From assembly GCF_000015765.1 (NCBI RefSeq), contig NC_008942.1, positions 759,921 through 823,920 of the forward strand: 64,000 bases of DNA. The letters run 5' to 3'. Positions 26,156 to 34,349 of this stretch are shown piece after piece. This DNA is from Methanocorpusculum labreanum Z. Its GTDB lineage: Archaea > Halobacteriota > Methanomicrobia > Methanomicrobiales > Methanocorpusculaceae. Below the pieces are notes generated by a model, which saw only the letters and a program-made list of their open reading frames with translations, was not told where the DNA came from and ran no database searches. Position numbers and translations under genes: made by a program. Each line of letters opens with the position of its first letter. The first letter of the stretch is position 1.

Positions 26156-26617
26156 ATGACACATATTCTATCTATTTATCAAATAAAAGAAGCAAAAATT
26201 GATTTTATATTAGCCATAGCTTTCACAATTTTAGTCTGTATCATATTATCCAACATGAATTCACTGTATATGATACTCACATACTTGGAAATATGTTGCA
26301 CGGTTGCGGCCACATTACTTGGATTTTTGTTAGCTGCGTATGCCTTGCTTCTTGCCTTCCCAAAAGAGGGTTACATGAACTTGATCACTCTTCACCCCAA
26401 TTACCCCTTCTTATATCGCTATTTTATCCTTGCACTATATGTTATTGTTGGATATTTAATTGTAGCATTTACTGGGTTATTATTTCCCGTACTTCATAGC
26501 CGTTTTGAGATTCCCTTTTGTGTTCTGCTAATATTTCTTTTAGTATATTCCTTAATAATTATTATTAGGATCATATCTCTGTTGAATCAGTTAACTGATC
26601 AACTTTTTAAAAAATAG
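26156..26617 (+). CDS. Four-helix membrane protein, second gene of an AT-rich pair
   Basis: 153 residues with four strong hydrophobic segments (about 16-34, 42-68, 85-110 and 117-140) and short loops. The second segment holds ATLLGFLLAAYALLLAF. The N- and C-termini are short and polar, probably both in the cytoplasm. No transport or enzyme motif is seen. It starts immediately after the upstream stop codon and shares that gene's low G+C. A membrane effector or anchor for the soluble partner is an inference from arrangement only. Confidence 0.75.
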   Translation: MTHILSIYQIKEAKIDFILAIAFTILVCIILSNMNSLYMILTYLEICCTVAATLLGFLLAAYALLLAFPKEGYMNLITLHPNYPFLYRYFILALYVIVGYLIVAFTGLLFPVLHSRFEIPFCVLLIFLLVYSLIIIIRIISLLNQLTDQLFKK

Positions 26618-26804
26618 GGTATTATAATTCTCAACTTTTTTTAAATCGTAATATTACTTTTAATTTTTTGATATTACTGAGTGTGCTTTACTATCTCTGA
26701 GATTTGCTTCGCTGAGTTCGTTACCATGAGGCCGCTCCCTCCCAACACGTTACCTCAAATGGGGGACTTGGGCGGAAGGCCGGGAGATTTTTTTTTCATA
26801 TTTT

Positions 26805-26855
26805 GGGGTGCGGGGACGCGACTTCGGCGCGGAGCGTCCCGCGGTGGAAATATCT
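26805..26855 (-). repeat. Intergenic repeat block B
   Basis: On the minus strand this reads ATATTTCCACCGCGGGACGC, then TCCGCGCCGAAGTCGCGTCC, then CCGCACCCC, almost identical to the copies at 49107-49158 and 56428-56480. It lies in a gene-poor stretch from 26618 to 27601. Confidence 0.8.
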
Positions 26856-27128
26856 TAATTTTTGGGACTAATGAACAATCTTGGTGGCTCACTTCTATCC
26901 AAAAACATTCTCACATAACCAAAATCCCTCATCAAATCCCCATCAACTCCGCCCTCACCCCCTCAAGCTCAACTCGAAAACCCAATTTGCGAATGGAAAA
27001 TCCCGCATCTCTCCACACACGTTCTCTTAGCGAAAGCCCGGAAAAAGCCCACTCAGCGGCCATCTTTCCCGCCGATCTCCTCGATTTCCGCCCATTGAAT
27101 CCGTATTTCGTCTGGGAAAATCCCCTAT

Positions 27129-27410
27129 ACAGATGTGTATCTACATATCTATACGTGTTGAAAAAAAAGACAGGGGGTAAGGACTACGTCCGTAAGTAAG
27201 TAAATACGGGAAGAAAAAGTGCTCATCAATCACTTTTTTTTTATAAGTATAGTCGTATTATTATTATTTTATGTACAGTACAGACGAGAGAGAGAGAGAG
27301 AGAGAAATCACATTTATGTGTGTATGTAAGTACGTCTTTCCTTCCGTCCGGACGTAGTCTGGAGGGGGACATCATTTTTTCAATCTGTATAGATAAACAC
27401 ATAGATAGAC
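27129..27410. repeat. Long imperfect inverted repeat with a low-complexity centre
   Basis: Left arm (27129-27200): ATGTGTATCTACATATCTAT, then GTTGAAAAAAAAGACAGGGG, then GGACTACGTCCG. Right arm (27340-27410) is its inverse: CGGACGTAGTC, GGGGGACATCATTTTTTCAA, then TCTGTATAGATAAACACATA. The centre has nine GA dinucleotides (about 27284-27303) and runs of T. No protein gene is supported between 26618 and 27601; the open frame at 26681-27199 is built partly from the block B repeat. It resembles a MITE or transposon remnant. Confidence 0.6.
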
Positions 27411-27601
27411 ACATAGATGGATACAACGAATTGCGGGAGAATGAGAATGCATACAATGCAAAGGACAGAAATATGCATCAGGAGCATCTCGCTGCGAAAT
27501 ACTTCTCGGATCAAAAAGCCAGATAGTATTTTTATCAAAGAAACTAATCAATACGAAACAAACACATGACCACCCCACCCCCCGCATCCACGAAAACAGA
27601 A

Positions 27602-28570
27602 ATGAAAAAAATACTAATAACCGGCCTGCCCCCTTCAGACGAAATGAAGACGTTTATGAAAAATCAGGGCTATGAGATCCTCTCTCCCGGAGTGCTAAAG
27701 GAAGACGAGATCATCGAAGCATTAGCGGGAGTCGATGCATACATTCCCGGCGGGGAAGAAGTGGTTACTGAAAAAATAATCGCCTCTGCGAAGAACACCC
27801 TCAAAGTAATATCGTTTAACGGTGTGGGATATGGATATTATGTGGATGTACCGGCAGCAAAAAAACATAATATCGCCGTGACCAATGTCCCGCATGCCAA
27901 TTCATTAGCAGTCTCTGAATTCACCGTGGCTCTCATCCTGACCCTCATGAAAAAAATACCTATTATGAATAAAGAAACGAAATCCGGTTTATGGCACAAA
28001 TATATATCCCAGGATGTGTCTGATAAAACCATTGGTATTGTTGGCATGGGAAGTATAGGCAGGTTGGTTGCAAAGAAAATGTACTACGGGTTTGGGTGTA
28101 AAATACTCTATTACAGCAGAACCCGTGAGTCTGACATTGAACAGGAATTAGATGCAAAATTTGTAGAATTGCATGACTTATGTCGTTTATCGGATGTAAT
28201 TACGCTGCACCTCCCTTACACTTCAGAGACTCGGCATATAATCGATGAAAAATGTTTTCATGAAATGAGTCCGGACACATGTTTAATCAATACCGCCAGG
28301 GCCGAGCTGGTATCACCCATTGCTTTACGAGACGCCTTACTTTCTAATAAGATCAATGCGGCAGCATTTGACTGTTATTATTCCGGAAAGGTGCCCTCTG
28401 ATCCATCAGAAGATACCTTTGGTCTGCTGAATTTGCCGGACGATAAATTCATTCTTACCCCGCATGCCGCATATAACACGGTGAACAGTAATACAGAGGT
28501 GGATAAGATCGCCTTGCAAAATATTGTGGATATATTCAATACTGGATCTTGCACGAATCAGGTAATGTAA
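27602..28570 (+). CDS. D-isomer-specific 2-hydroxyacid dehydrogenase family protein
   Basis: 322 residues from ATG 27602 (MKKILITG); an upstream ATG at 27566 would add a Pro-rich leader, and neither has a clear ribosome-binding site. NAD-binding motif IGIVGMGSIGRLVAKKM, catalytic Arg in NTARAELV and catalytic His in TPHAAYNT are present. The catalytic Glu position (normally DVFxxEP) reads DCYYSGK, so Glu is replaced by Gly, which questions ordinary dehydrogenase activity. It begins an AT-leaning group of genes of bacterial appearance. Confidence 0.82.
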   Translation: MKKILITGLPPSDEMKTFMKNQGYEILSPGVLKEDEIIEALAGVDAYIPGGEEVVTEKIIASAKNTLKVISFNGVGYGYYVDVPAAKKHNIAVTNVPHANSLAVSEFTVALILTLMKKIPIMNKETKSGLWHKYISQDVSDKTIGIVGMGSIGRLVAKKMYYGFGCKILYYSRTRESDIEQELDAKFVELHDLCRLSDVITLHLPYTSETRHIIDEKCFHEMSPDTCLINTARAELVSPIALRDALLSNKINAAAFDCYYSGKVPSDPSEDTFGLLNLPDDKFILTPHAAYNTVNSNTEVDKIALQNIVDIFNTGSCTNQVM

Positions 28571-28701
28571 CTCCGTCACACCTGAAAATTACTGCAAAAC
28601 GTGTGGTTATTCCAAATAATATTTGTATTCTTTACAAGCCTCATTCAATCTTTATAGAACGAAACAGAGAAGGTAGAACGCAGTATTCTCACAGGAAATC
28701 T

Positions 28702-29205
28702 TCAATCAAAATCACTCTGCGTCGCTTCAACGCCCTCAATATATGCCAAAAGCCGTAATGAAGCCTCCTTAATTTCTAAAAGAACCCGCCCTCCATCGGA
28801 TATATCCATACTCTGATCCAGGGGAATTCTCAAAATGTAATCACTTCTCTTGGGATCCTCGGTCAGGAAAAAGGGCTGTTTCGTATCTTTCAGCAGTTCA
28901 TAATATCTGCATTGAAATTTACGGTTGAATCCGGAAAGCCAGACTTCGAATTGGAAATTTCTGTGGACAAAAGTAACCGCAATTTTCAATCCTTTCTTTT
29001 TCAGCGTATCGTTGGTAAACTGAAAATAGGAATAATCCATACCGTTCTCTACAATATTTCCCTGAAACCGATAGTCAGGTATCTCTTTTTCCAGCTCGAT
29101 CCGTAAAAACCGAAAGAGTCTGAGAAACTCCTGATAGCTTTTTTCCAGTTCCATTGTCTGTACTAATTTCTTATACGTCATTAAGAGATTTTTATCGAAA
29201 TTCAT
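28702..29205 (-). CDS. DUF7000-like protein
   Basis: 167 residues from ATG 29205, which has GGAGG about nine bases upstream; the frame stays open further but without a better start. YRFQGNIVENGMDYSYFQFT, LKIAVTFVHRNFQFEVWLSG and FLTEDPKRSDYILRIP match, from memory, the DUF7000 family of Firmicutes proteins, of unknown function. Its taxonomic flavour and AT-leaning bases suggest transfer from bacteria. Confidence 0.65.
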   Translation of the reverse strand: MNFDKNLLMTYKKLVQTMELEKSYQEFLRLFRFLRIELEKEIPDYRFQGNIVENGMDYSYFQFTNDTLKKKGLKIAVTFVHRNFQFEVWLSGFNRKFQCRYYELLKDTKQPFFLTEDPKRSDYILRIPLDQSMDISDGGRVLLEIKEASLRLLAYIEGVEATQSDFD

Positions 29206-29364
29206 TCCCTCTTCCCTCCAAAAAATTCGATTTATAGCTATATCTCTTTGTACTATTATAACACTTAACTCTGATTTGCTAGAACACATCTCAGCCCGCC
29301 GATTATAAAAATGGAGCTGAATGTAGAGGGGATTTTTCCCCGTTTTGTTTATGACAAAAGCGGA

Positions 29365-30003
29365 TCAGTTTTCCTTGCCGGACGGCAAACTCTGCATGAG
29401 GGCAAAGAAATATTCAGGCTTACCGGTACTAAAGTAATCATACCAGGCTTCCAGCGTGTTTGATTCAAAAACACCTAAATGCTCAATAATTTGTTTGGCC
29501 CACAATAAACCTCCGGTGGAACCTGCAGTAATCAGATTATTATCTGCTACGGACGGCTCGTCTACATAGAAACTCTGCCCTTTATACCCGGGACAAAACA
29601 TCTCAAGAAATCCCGGTCCGTTACTGGTATGCGGACGCTTATCCAGAAGCCCGAGGTTGGCAAGTGCAGCAGTAGCCCCGCAGATAGCACACACCGTAGC
29701 GCCGATCGAAAGAAATTCGCCGGCTTTCTCGAGAATTGCGGAATGCTTTGGGTCGTTCCAGGTATTTGCGCCCGGTAAAATCAGCACGCTAGTTTCACTC
29801 ACAACAATATCATCAATCAAGCAATCGGGCACGATCGTCATCCCGCCCATTGTAGTGATCGGCTCGTTAGAATAACTCACCGTTTTGAGCGAGACACGCT
29901 CCGCACCTTTTTTGAAAAACCGCCCGGAGTTCAGCTCCGAAGTAACATACCCCGTTTCCCAGTCGGCTAACGTATCAAGAACATACACATAGATTGTAAA
30001 CAT
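29365..30003 (-). CDS. DJ-1/PfpI-family protein (class I glutamine amidotransferase-like)
   Basis: 212 residues. DJ-1/PfpI fold with the nucleophile elbow AICGATAAL (Cys) and preceding VLILPGANTW. The start FTIYVYVLDTLADWETG and overall length resemble Bacillus YoaZ. Relatives act as glyoxalases, deglycases or chaperones; the substrate here is unknown. Same strand as the DUF7000-like gene, and together with the dehydrogenase it forms a small group that looks bacterial. Confidence 0.82.
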   Translation of the reverse strand: MFTIYVYVLDTLADWETGYVTSELNSGRFFKKGAERVSLKTVSYSNEPITTMGGMTIVPDCLIDDIVVSETSVLILPGANTWNDPKHSAILEKAGEFLSIGATVCAICGATAALANLGLLDKRPHTSNGPGFLEMFCPGYKGQSFYVDEPSVADNNLITAGSTGGLLWAKQIIEHLGVFESNTLEAWYDYFSTGKPEYFFALMQSLPSGKEN

Positions 30004-30164
30004 ATCTTCCCTTCATTTTTACTGTATGTATATTTTTAGGTCCTGAAATTATTTCGCTTTGTTTCATTCTATTCTCCAGCCGTTTACACCTCGCCACCCA
30101 AACCTCCTCCCCCGCGAACAATTGGATACGACGCTCAATATATTTAAGGTGCCTCTCGTCCTAC

Positions 30165-30917
30165 ATGAGATTCATGAGACGAATCTTTGCGTTTCTCCTG
30201 ATTCTTGTTATCATCTTCTCTGCCGGCTGCCTGATTCCCGCAGTAAATGACCCCCAGCCGGGAGAAAACCTCCAGACCCTGATCCTGCCGGCCTCGGTCA
30301 TGAACGGGAAGATACAGGAGAACCAGACGATCTGTTCCTTTCCGGCGTCCTCTGTTCTCGTGCCCTACATGATGCTTGAAGGCACCTCTGGAAAATACGA
30401 CATCTCCGTTGCAAAAATGCTCGGGCCAAACGATCCCGTCGTGATTCTCAAAATCGACTCCGCCGAATATGTCGACCTCATCTCCCACACCCCTCCGGAC
30501 CGAATCATGGTCCCGCTCAAATATATTTCTGATTCCGGCGAAAACCTGTCGACAGCACTCGACCGGCTCGTCCCGGCATATACTCCCCCCACGGGGGGGG
30601 AGGATCTTTCCATAAACATCCTCTTCCCGACCGAAGGCGGAGAAGCCTCCTACGGCGATGTAGTTCCGCCTTGGGGAGTTGTCCGGGCGTTCATCTCGTC
30701 GAAAAACGAGATCGCCGACGTCTTCGTCCGGTCGATGAGTTACGGTGAGGAAAAAATCACGCATCTGGATCCCTATCCTTGCGTCGTTGGCGATTTTCCG
30801 ACAACTCCGGGTAATACCAGCATCACGCTTGTGGTAACCGATGTTCTTGGAAACACCGCGGAACAAACCGTAAACTTCACGATTGTAAGGGTGGTTCCGG
30901 TGCCTCCAAAGCCGTGA
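30165..30917 (+). CDS. Lipoprotein with C-terminal Ig-like domain
   Basis: 250 residues. Basic N-terminus MRFMRRI, hydrophobic core and lipobox FSAGC predict a lipid-anchored exported protein. The last 90 residues (INILFPTEGGEASYGDVVPP through GNTAEQTVNFTIV) look like a fibronectin/Ig-type beta-sandwich used in surface proteins. An ATG at 30174 would also work. It is followed after 4 bp by another lipoprotein gene. Confidence 0.72.
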   Translation: MRFMRRIFAFLLILVIIFSAGCLIPAVNDPQPGENLQTLILPASVMNGKIQENQTICSFPASSVLVPYMMLEGTSGKYDISVAKMLGPNDPVVILKIDSAEYVDLISHTPPDRIMVPLKYISDSGENLSTALDRLVPAYTPPTGGEDLSINILFPTEGGEASYGDVVPPWGVVRAFISSKNEIADVFVRSMSYGEEKITHLDPYPCVVGDFPTTPGNTSITLVVTDVLGNTAEQTVNFTIVRVVPVPPKP

Positions 30918-30921
30918 CCGC

Positions 30922-31503
30922 ATGAAAAGCATCATTCCGATCTTCATCACCCTCCTGTGTCTTGGCATGCTTTGCACGGCGGGTTGTGTTTTTCCCTGGA
31001 CCGATCACCCGGAACCGGACCTCCCCGACTTTATGCCCGGCATCCTTGACAAAGGGCTCTATATATTTCCCAGAGATGTTGCCGGAACACCCGTGGATTC
31101 CGCCCTGGAATGGCGGTTCGATCTTGAAAACTGCTCCGGGTTTGAAAAGTTCGGCCGCATCGATGCGGTCTCAAATCGCGTTCCGGTGTTCGTGGTGGAT
31201 CCTGAATCGCCGGGAAAGATCGCGATCCGTATCTCTGCCCCCGAGCAGGATATCGATGTGTATCTGAAAGAAATCGTCGACCTCCCGGAAGGCCTGCATC
31301 TTTCCCTGCCGGATGACGTCATACACATACCCAAAGGAGAGAGCGTGGATACGTATCTGCTTCTCGAATCCGACGGTCCGATAGGCGAAACGAATGGCTA
31401 CACGATTATCTATCTCGGGACCGAAGACGGCTGGGGGCTTGGGTGGGGGAGCATGTTTTTCGCACCGGATTCGCCTGATATTCCGGCAATTGTAGAGGAA
31501 TGA
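30922..31503 (+). CDS. Lipoprotein of unknown function
   Basis: 193 residues. Signal helix with lipobox CTAGC. The mature region is acidic, with two beta-rich halves and an aromatic C-terminus (DGWGLGWGSMFF). It shares no clear sequence similarity with the lipoprotein just upstream, though the two are probably co-transcribed. No domain recognised. Confidence 0.7.
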   Translation: MKSIIPIFITLLCLGMLCTAGCVFPWTDHPEPDLPDFMPGILDKGLYIFPRDVAGTPVDSALEWRFDLENCSGFEKFGRIDAVSNRVPVFVVDPESPGKIAIRISAPEQDIDVYLKEIVDLPEGLHLSLPDDVIHIPKGESVDTYLLLESDGPIGETNGYTIIYLGTEDGWGLGWGSMFFAPDSPDIPAIVEE

Positions 31504-31519
31504 AAAAAAGAGAAAATAT

Positions 31520-32725
31520 CTACTTATACTCTTTCCCGATCAAAAACCGGTAAAGCACCATGTATTTTGCCGCCGACCGCGGGATCTTCGACTCGACCTC
31601 GTAATACGTCCCGTCGTGCAGCGAGAAAAGGATCTTCATCTGCAGGGAAAACGCGAACCCTTCGATATCCGCGAACGGGAACACGAACTTCCCCTTGTCC
31701 CCGTCGAACTCGAGTCTGTCCACATAGATCGAAAATTTGCCGGTGCCGAGATCCTCCACCGACTTCAGCGCTCCGATCTTTCCAAGGATCTGTCCCTCGT
31801 CCGATTCGATCGGGACATCTTTCGGGGTTGTCAGATACGCCGGCAGACTCTCCTTGATCAGATCACGCTGCCAGTGATCCCAGGACACGATATTGTCGTG
31901 GTGCAGCGGATGACCCGACGCCGGCTCGAACAGACCGAACTCGTTGAACTTCACCGAGTAGCCGCATTCGCAGGAAAGAATATCCCCTTTGCTGTGAAGT
32001 TTGCCCATCTGCTTACACTCCGGGCAGATGTAGAGGATCGTCTCCAGATATTCGGCAAGATCCGTCCCTGTGTAGGGAAGCGGGTTCTTTTTCTGGTCGT
32101 CGAAGGTATTCACATACAGATCGCGGTTGATCGCCTCGTTGATCTGATCGACTGTCATGCCCTTCAATTCATCCGGCGAGTATTCGTGCACGAACTCCCC
32201 CCACATCTTGCCGTCACGCGGCGTCTTGCCCCATCTTGGGCGGCGCAGATATCCGCCGTGCATCCGGTAGGTTATGAGAGCGGCGCCGAGCTCTCCGCAC
32301 TCCTTGACCAGTTTTCCTGTCCCCGGCGAGATGAACGCCGTCTCGCCGTTGATCGATCTGACCCCTTCGGGAGACATCCAGACGTTATTTCCCGCACCGA
32401 GCCGCTCTTTGATATCGCGGATGACTTCACCAGCCGGGGCTCCTTTTTTGCGGATGATCGGATCGAGCAGAAACGCTCCGATAAACCGTGTCGATTTTTT
32501 TCTGAAAAGATGTTCGCCGGCCACATAGAACATGTGCCCTTTGACCGCCATGCCGATCATCAGGTGGTCCCAGAGGGTTGTGTGGTTGGAGAAGACCATA
32601 TAGGGGGTATGCTTTGGAATAACGATATCGTAGGTATACTGTAATTTCCGTCCAATGGCCGGACTGGCAAGGAAACGTGCGGTCATATACACGCTCTTAT
32701 ACCAGCAAACGCGAAGGCTCTGCAT
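31520..32725 (-). CDS. PlsC-like acyltransferase-family protein with zinc ribbon
   Basis: 401 residues. N-terminal half carries the glycerolipid acyltransferase motifs NHTTLWD (His-x4-Asp) and SPEGVRS. The middle has a small zinc ribbon, CPECKQ and CECG (about residues 228-252), and the C-terminal third a separate beta-rich domain (IYVDRLEFDGDKGKFVFPF). No membrane helix is certain. Bacterial relatives acylate lysophosphatidate; archaeal lipids are ether-linked, so the acceptor here is unclear. A 342-codon opposite-strand frame is its shadow. Confidence 0.8.
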   Translation of the reverse strand: MQSLRVCWYKSVYMTARFLASPAIGRKLQYTYDIVIPKHTPYMVFSNHTTLWDHLMIGMAVKGHMFYVAGEHLFRKKSTRFIGAFLLDPIIRKKGAPAGEVIRDIKERLGAGNNVWMSPEGVRSINGETAFISPGTGKLVKECGELGAALITYRMHGGYLRRPRWGKTPRDGKMWGEFVHEYSPDELKGMTVDQINEAINRDLYVNTFDDQKKNPLPYTGTDLAEYLETILYICPECKQMGKLHSKGDILSCECGYSVKFNEFGLFEPASGHPLHHDNIVSWDHWQRDLIKESLPAYLTTPKDVPIESDEGQILGKIGALKSVEDLGTGKFSIYVDRLEFDGDKGKFVFPFADIEGFAFSLQMKILFSLHDGTYYEVESKIPRSAAKYMVLYRFLIGKEYK

Positions 32726-32842
32726 TGACCTATATTATAGGAATTTACCCATGATATAGCTGAGGGTACAACAAAAGGAAAATGGAGTTAGCTTTTCTCC
32801 GGGCGTATTCGGATAAAAAAGAAGAAGGCCGATGGCCACCGA

Positions 32843-33241
32843 TTACCGGCTCTCTACGCCCAGTGCCCGGTATGCCGCCGCTTTGATCAACTCGACCGGC
32901 AGATCCTCGAAAATTTTGTCTCCGATCCCGATCGCCCGGCAGCATGTGCTTTCTCCTGCAAGTTCCCCGCAGGACGGACAGTCCGTAGAGACCACCGAGG
33001 CAGAGAGCAGTTTGTCCAGCAGAACTCCGTTCATCCTGACCTCATTCGACTCCGCGATCCGGGTCTTGTCAAGCAGCGTCTCGGTCAGATTGATCTTCAC
33101 GCCTAAGGAGAAAAACTCCTCCCGAAGTTCGCCAACGGCGGCACGGAGTGCCTCTCCCGTCTGTCCGCACCTCTCGCAGGTGGCGTCTCCAACTGCGAAA
33201 TGTTTCCATTCGATCTCAAGCCGCCTGATTTTAGGGATCAT
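32843..33241 (-). CDS. DUF2703-family protein
   Basis: 132 residues from ATG 33241. LEIEWKHFAV, CERCGQTGEALRAAVGEL, ESNEVRMNGV and the Cys group DCPSCGELAGESTCC fit DUF2703, a family found near arsenic and metal genes; role unknown. The pattern of a thioredoxin-like fold with extra Cys pairs suggests metal or thiol chemistry. Last gene of a five-gene minus-strand operon; its ATG overlaps the stop of the preceding gene by one base. Confidence 0.75.
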   Translation of the reverse strand: MIPKIRRLEIEWKHFAVGDATCERCGQTGEALRAAVGELREEFFSLGVKINLTETLLDKTRIAESNEVRMNGVLLDKLLSASVVSTDCPSCGELAGESTCCRAIGIGDKIFEDLPVELIKAAAYRALGVESR

Positions 33242-33582
33242 CAGCGTTTTACCTGCAGAACACTGTTTACGACCTTCTCGATCTCGACGAACTGCACGTC
33301 GGCCATGCCGTTTTTCGTGATTCCGATCTCCGTTGCGACGAGATGGTGATCGGGTCTGAATCCGGCTTCGGCAAGTTTTTTTTCCGCACAGCAGTCCGTG
33401 CATCCGTCGAGCACGATCACCTCGTCCGCATCTTCGATCTCGTCGGCAAACGTTTCCGTGCCCTGGTGGGCACGCACCCAGACATAACCGCCCGGTCTTC
33501 TCTGCAGAAGAGCGAGAGCGGCCTGGGTGGTCAGTTTGCCGGTGTTTGAAACGCCCGAGCAGGTAATCAGCGTAATCGGCAA
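33241..33582 (-). CDS. DGC-domain putative zinc-binding protein
   Basis: 113 residues if started at TTG 33582, which has GGAG about eight bases upstream and removes a Lys-rich leader that overlaps the preceding gene. TCSGVSNTGKLTTQAA and the signature VLDGCTDCCAEKKL match the DGC domain family named after Asp-Gly-Cys. The family has conserved cysteines thought to bind metal. It repeats the fold of the gene before it, with about 16 bp between them. Confidence 0.75.
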   Translation of the reverse strand: MPITLITCSGVSNTGKLTTQAALALLQRRPGGYVWVRAHQGTETFADEIEDADEVIVLDGCTDCCAEKKLAEAGFRPDHHLVATEIGITKNGMADVQFVEIEKVVNSVLQVKR

Positions 33583-33598
33583 GCTTGACTCCGTCCGC

Positions 33599-34048
33599 TC
33601 ACTCGCAGGATCCGCCGCATCCGCAGCTGCAGGTACAATGTCCTTCTTTTTCTTCTTCGCTCTCGCGTCCTCTGCCCATCCAGCAGGCGGCCGCGACCTT
33701 TTCGACGTCATCGTCCGTGTACGAACGCGACGGTCCTTTGACGAATCCAAGATCCGTCATCACAAGATTCTGAGTAGGAACGACTCCTTGTGCTGCGGCG
33801 ATCTTTGCTGCACACTTCATCTTGCAGCCGTCAAGGATGACCACGTCTTCGGCTGCATTCAGTTTCTCGACCAGTCCTTCGTTTCCGGTTGCGAGCAGAG
33901 CAACGCAGATGGTTTTTCCAAATCCCTCATCGGTCAGCTGGATCGCAGCAGCGTTCGTGATCTGACCGGTATTTGCCTGTCCGGCGCAGGGGATTATGAA
34001 GCGTTTCTTTTCGTTCTGTCCGCAGGAACAGGTTGTTTGTTCTGTCAT
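33599..34048 (-). CDS. DGC-domain putative zinc-binding protein with Cys-rich ends
   Basis: 149 residues. IPCAGQANTGQITNAAA and VILDGCKMKCAAKIA define the DGC domain. Extra cysteines occur at both ends: CSCG at residues 7-10 and the tail CTCSCGCGGSC. The tail could bind As(III) or a soft metal. It lies in an arsenic-linked operon between a thioredoxin-like gene and a second DGC protein. Confidence 0.8.
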   Translation of the reverse strand: MTEQTTCSCGQNEKKRFIIPCAGQANTGQITNAAAIQLTDEGFGKTICVALLATGNEGLVEKLNAAEDVVILDGCKMKCAAKIAAAQGVVPTQNLVMTDLGFVKGPSRSYTDDDVEKVAAACWMGRGRESEEEKEGHCTCSCGCGGSCE

Positions 34049-34055
34049 GATATTT

Positions 34056-34292
34056 TCACTCCGATAACAATGCTTTGATCTCTTTTACATCCGGGACCCG
34101 ACCCTCGGCCACGATCTCGTCATTGATGATTAATGCCGGTGTCATCATCACGCCGCGTTCGGCGATCTGGTCGAGCGTCTCGATCTTTACCAGATCGACC
34201 GTGATATTCAGTTCTTTAATTGCCTGTTCGGTGTTGGCGAAAAGCCGTTTGCATTTCGCACATCCGGTTCCAAGTACTTCGATTTTCGTCAT
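34056..34292 (-). CDS. Small thioredoxin-like redox protein
   Basis: 78 residues, the size of the MTH895/TM0996-type redox-active disulfide proteins. Active site GTGCAKCKRL (Cys-Ala-Lys-Cys) and cis-Pro loop VMMTPALIIN. Homologues often sit beside DUF318 permeases, as here, and could supply reducing power to an arsenate reductase or the adjacent DGC proteins. Cytoplasmic. Confidence 0.88.
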   Translation of the reverse strand: MTKIEVLGTGCAKCKRLFANTEQAIKELNITVDLVKIETLDQIAERGVMMTPALIINDEIVAEGRVPDVKEIKALLSE

Positions 34293-34349
34293 GATAGCTC
34301 CAATGGATATTCAACTTTTTTTGTATTAGATGTTTGTGATCGGGAAACC

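Noticed and set aside
25118-26617. Assignment of the gene pair as Kiwa
   Set aside because: Gene order is reversed and neither protein shows recognisable KwaA or KwaB sequence features.
26681-27199. 172-codon plus-strand open frame
   Set aside because: Runs through repeat block B and into the left arm of the inverted repeat; low-complexity translation.
27283-27303. GA dinucleotide run as a CRISPR or satellite
   Set aside because: A simple-sequence run without unit-spacer structure. No CRISPR array was found anywhere in the window.
31616-32644. 342-codon plus-strand open frame
   Set aside because: Antisense to the PlsC-like gene, with an Arg/His/Asp-rich translation and no ribosome-binding site.
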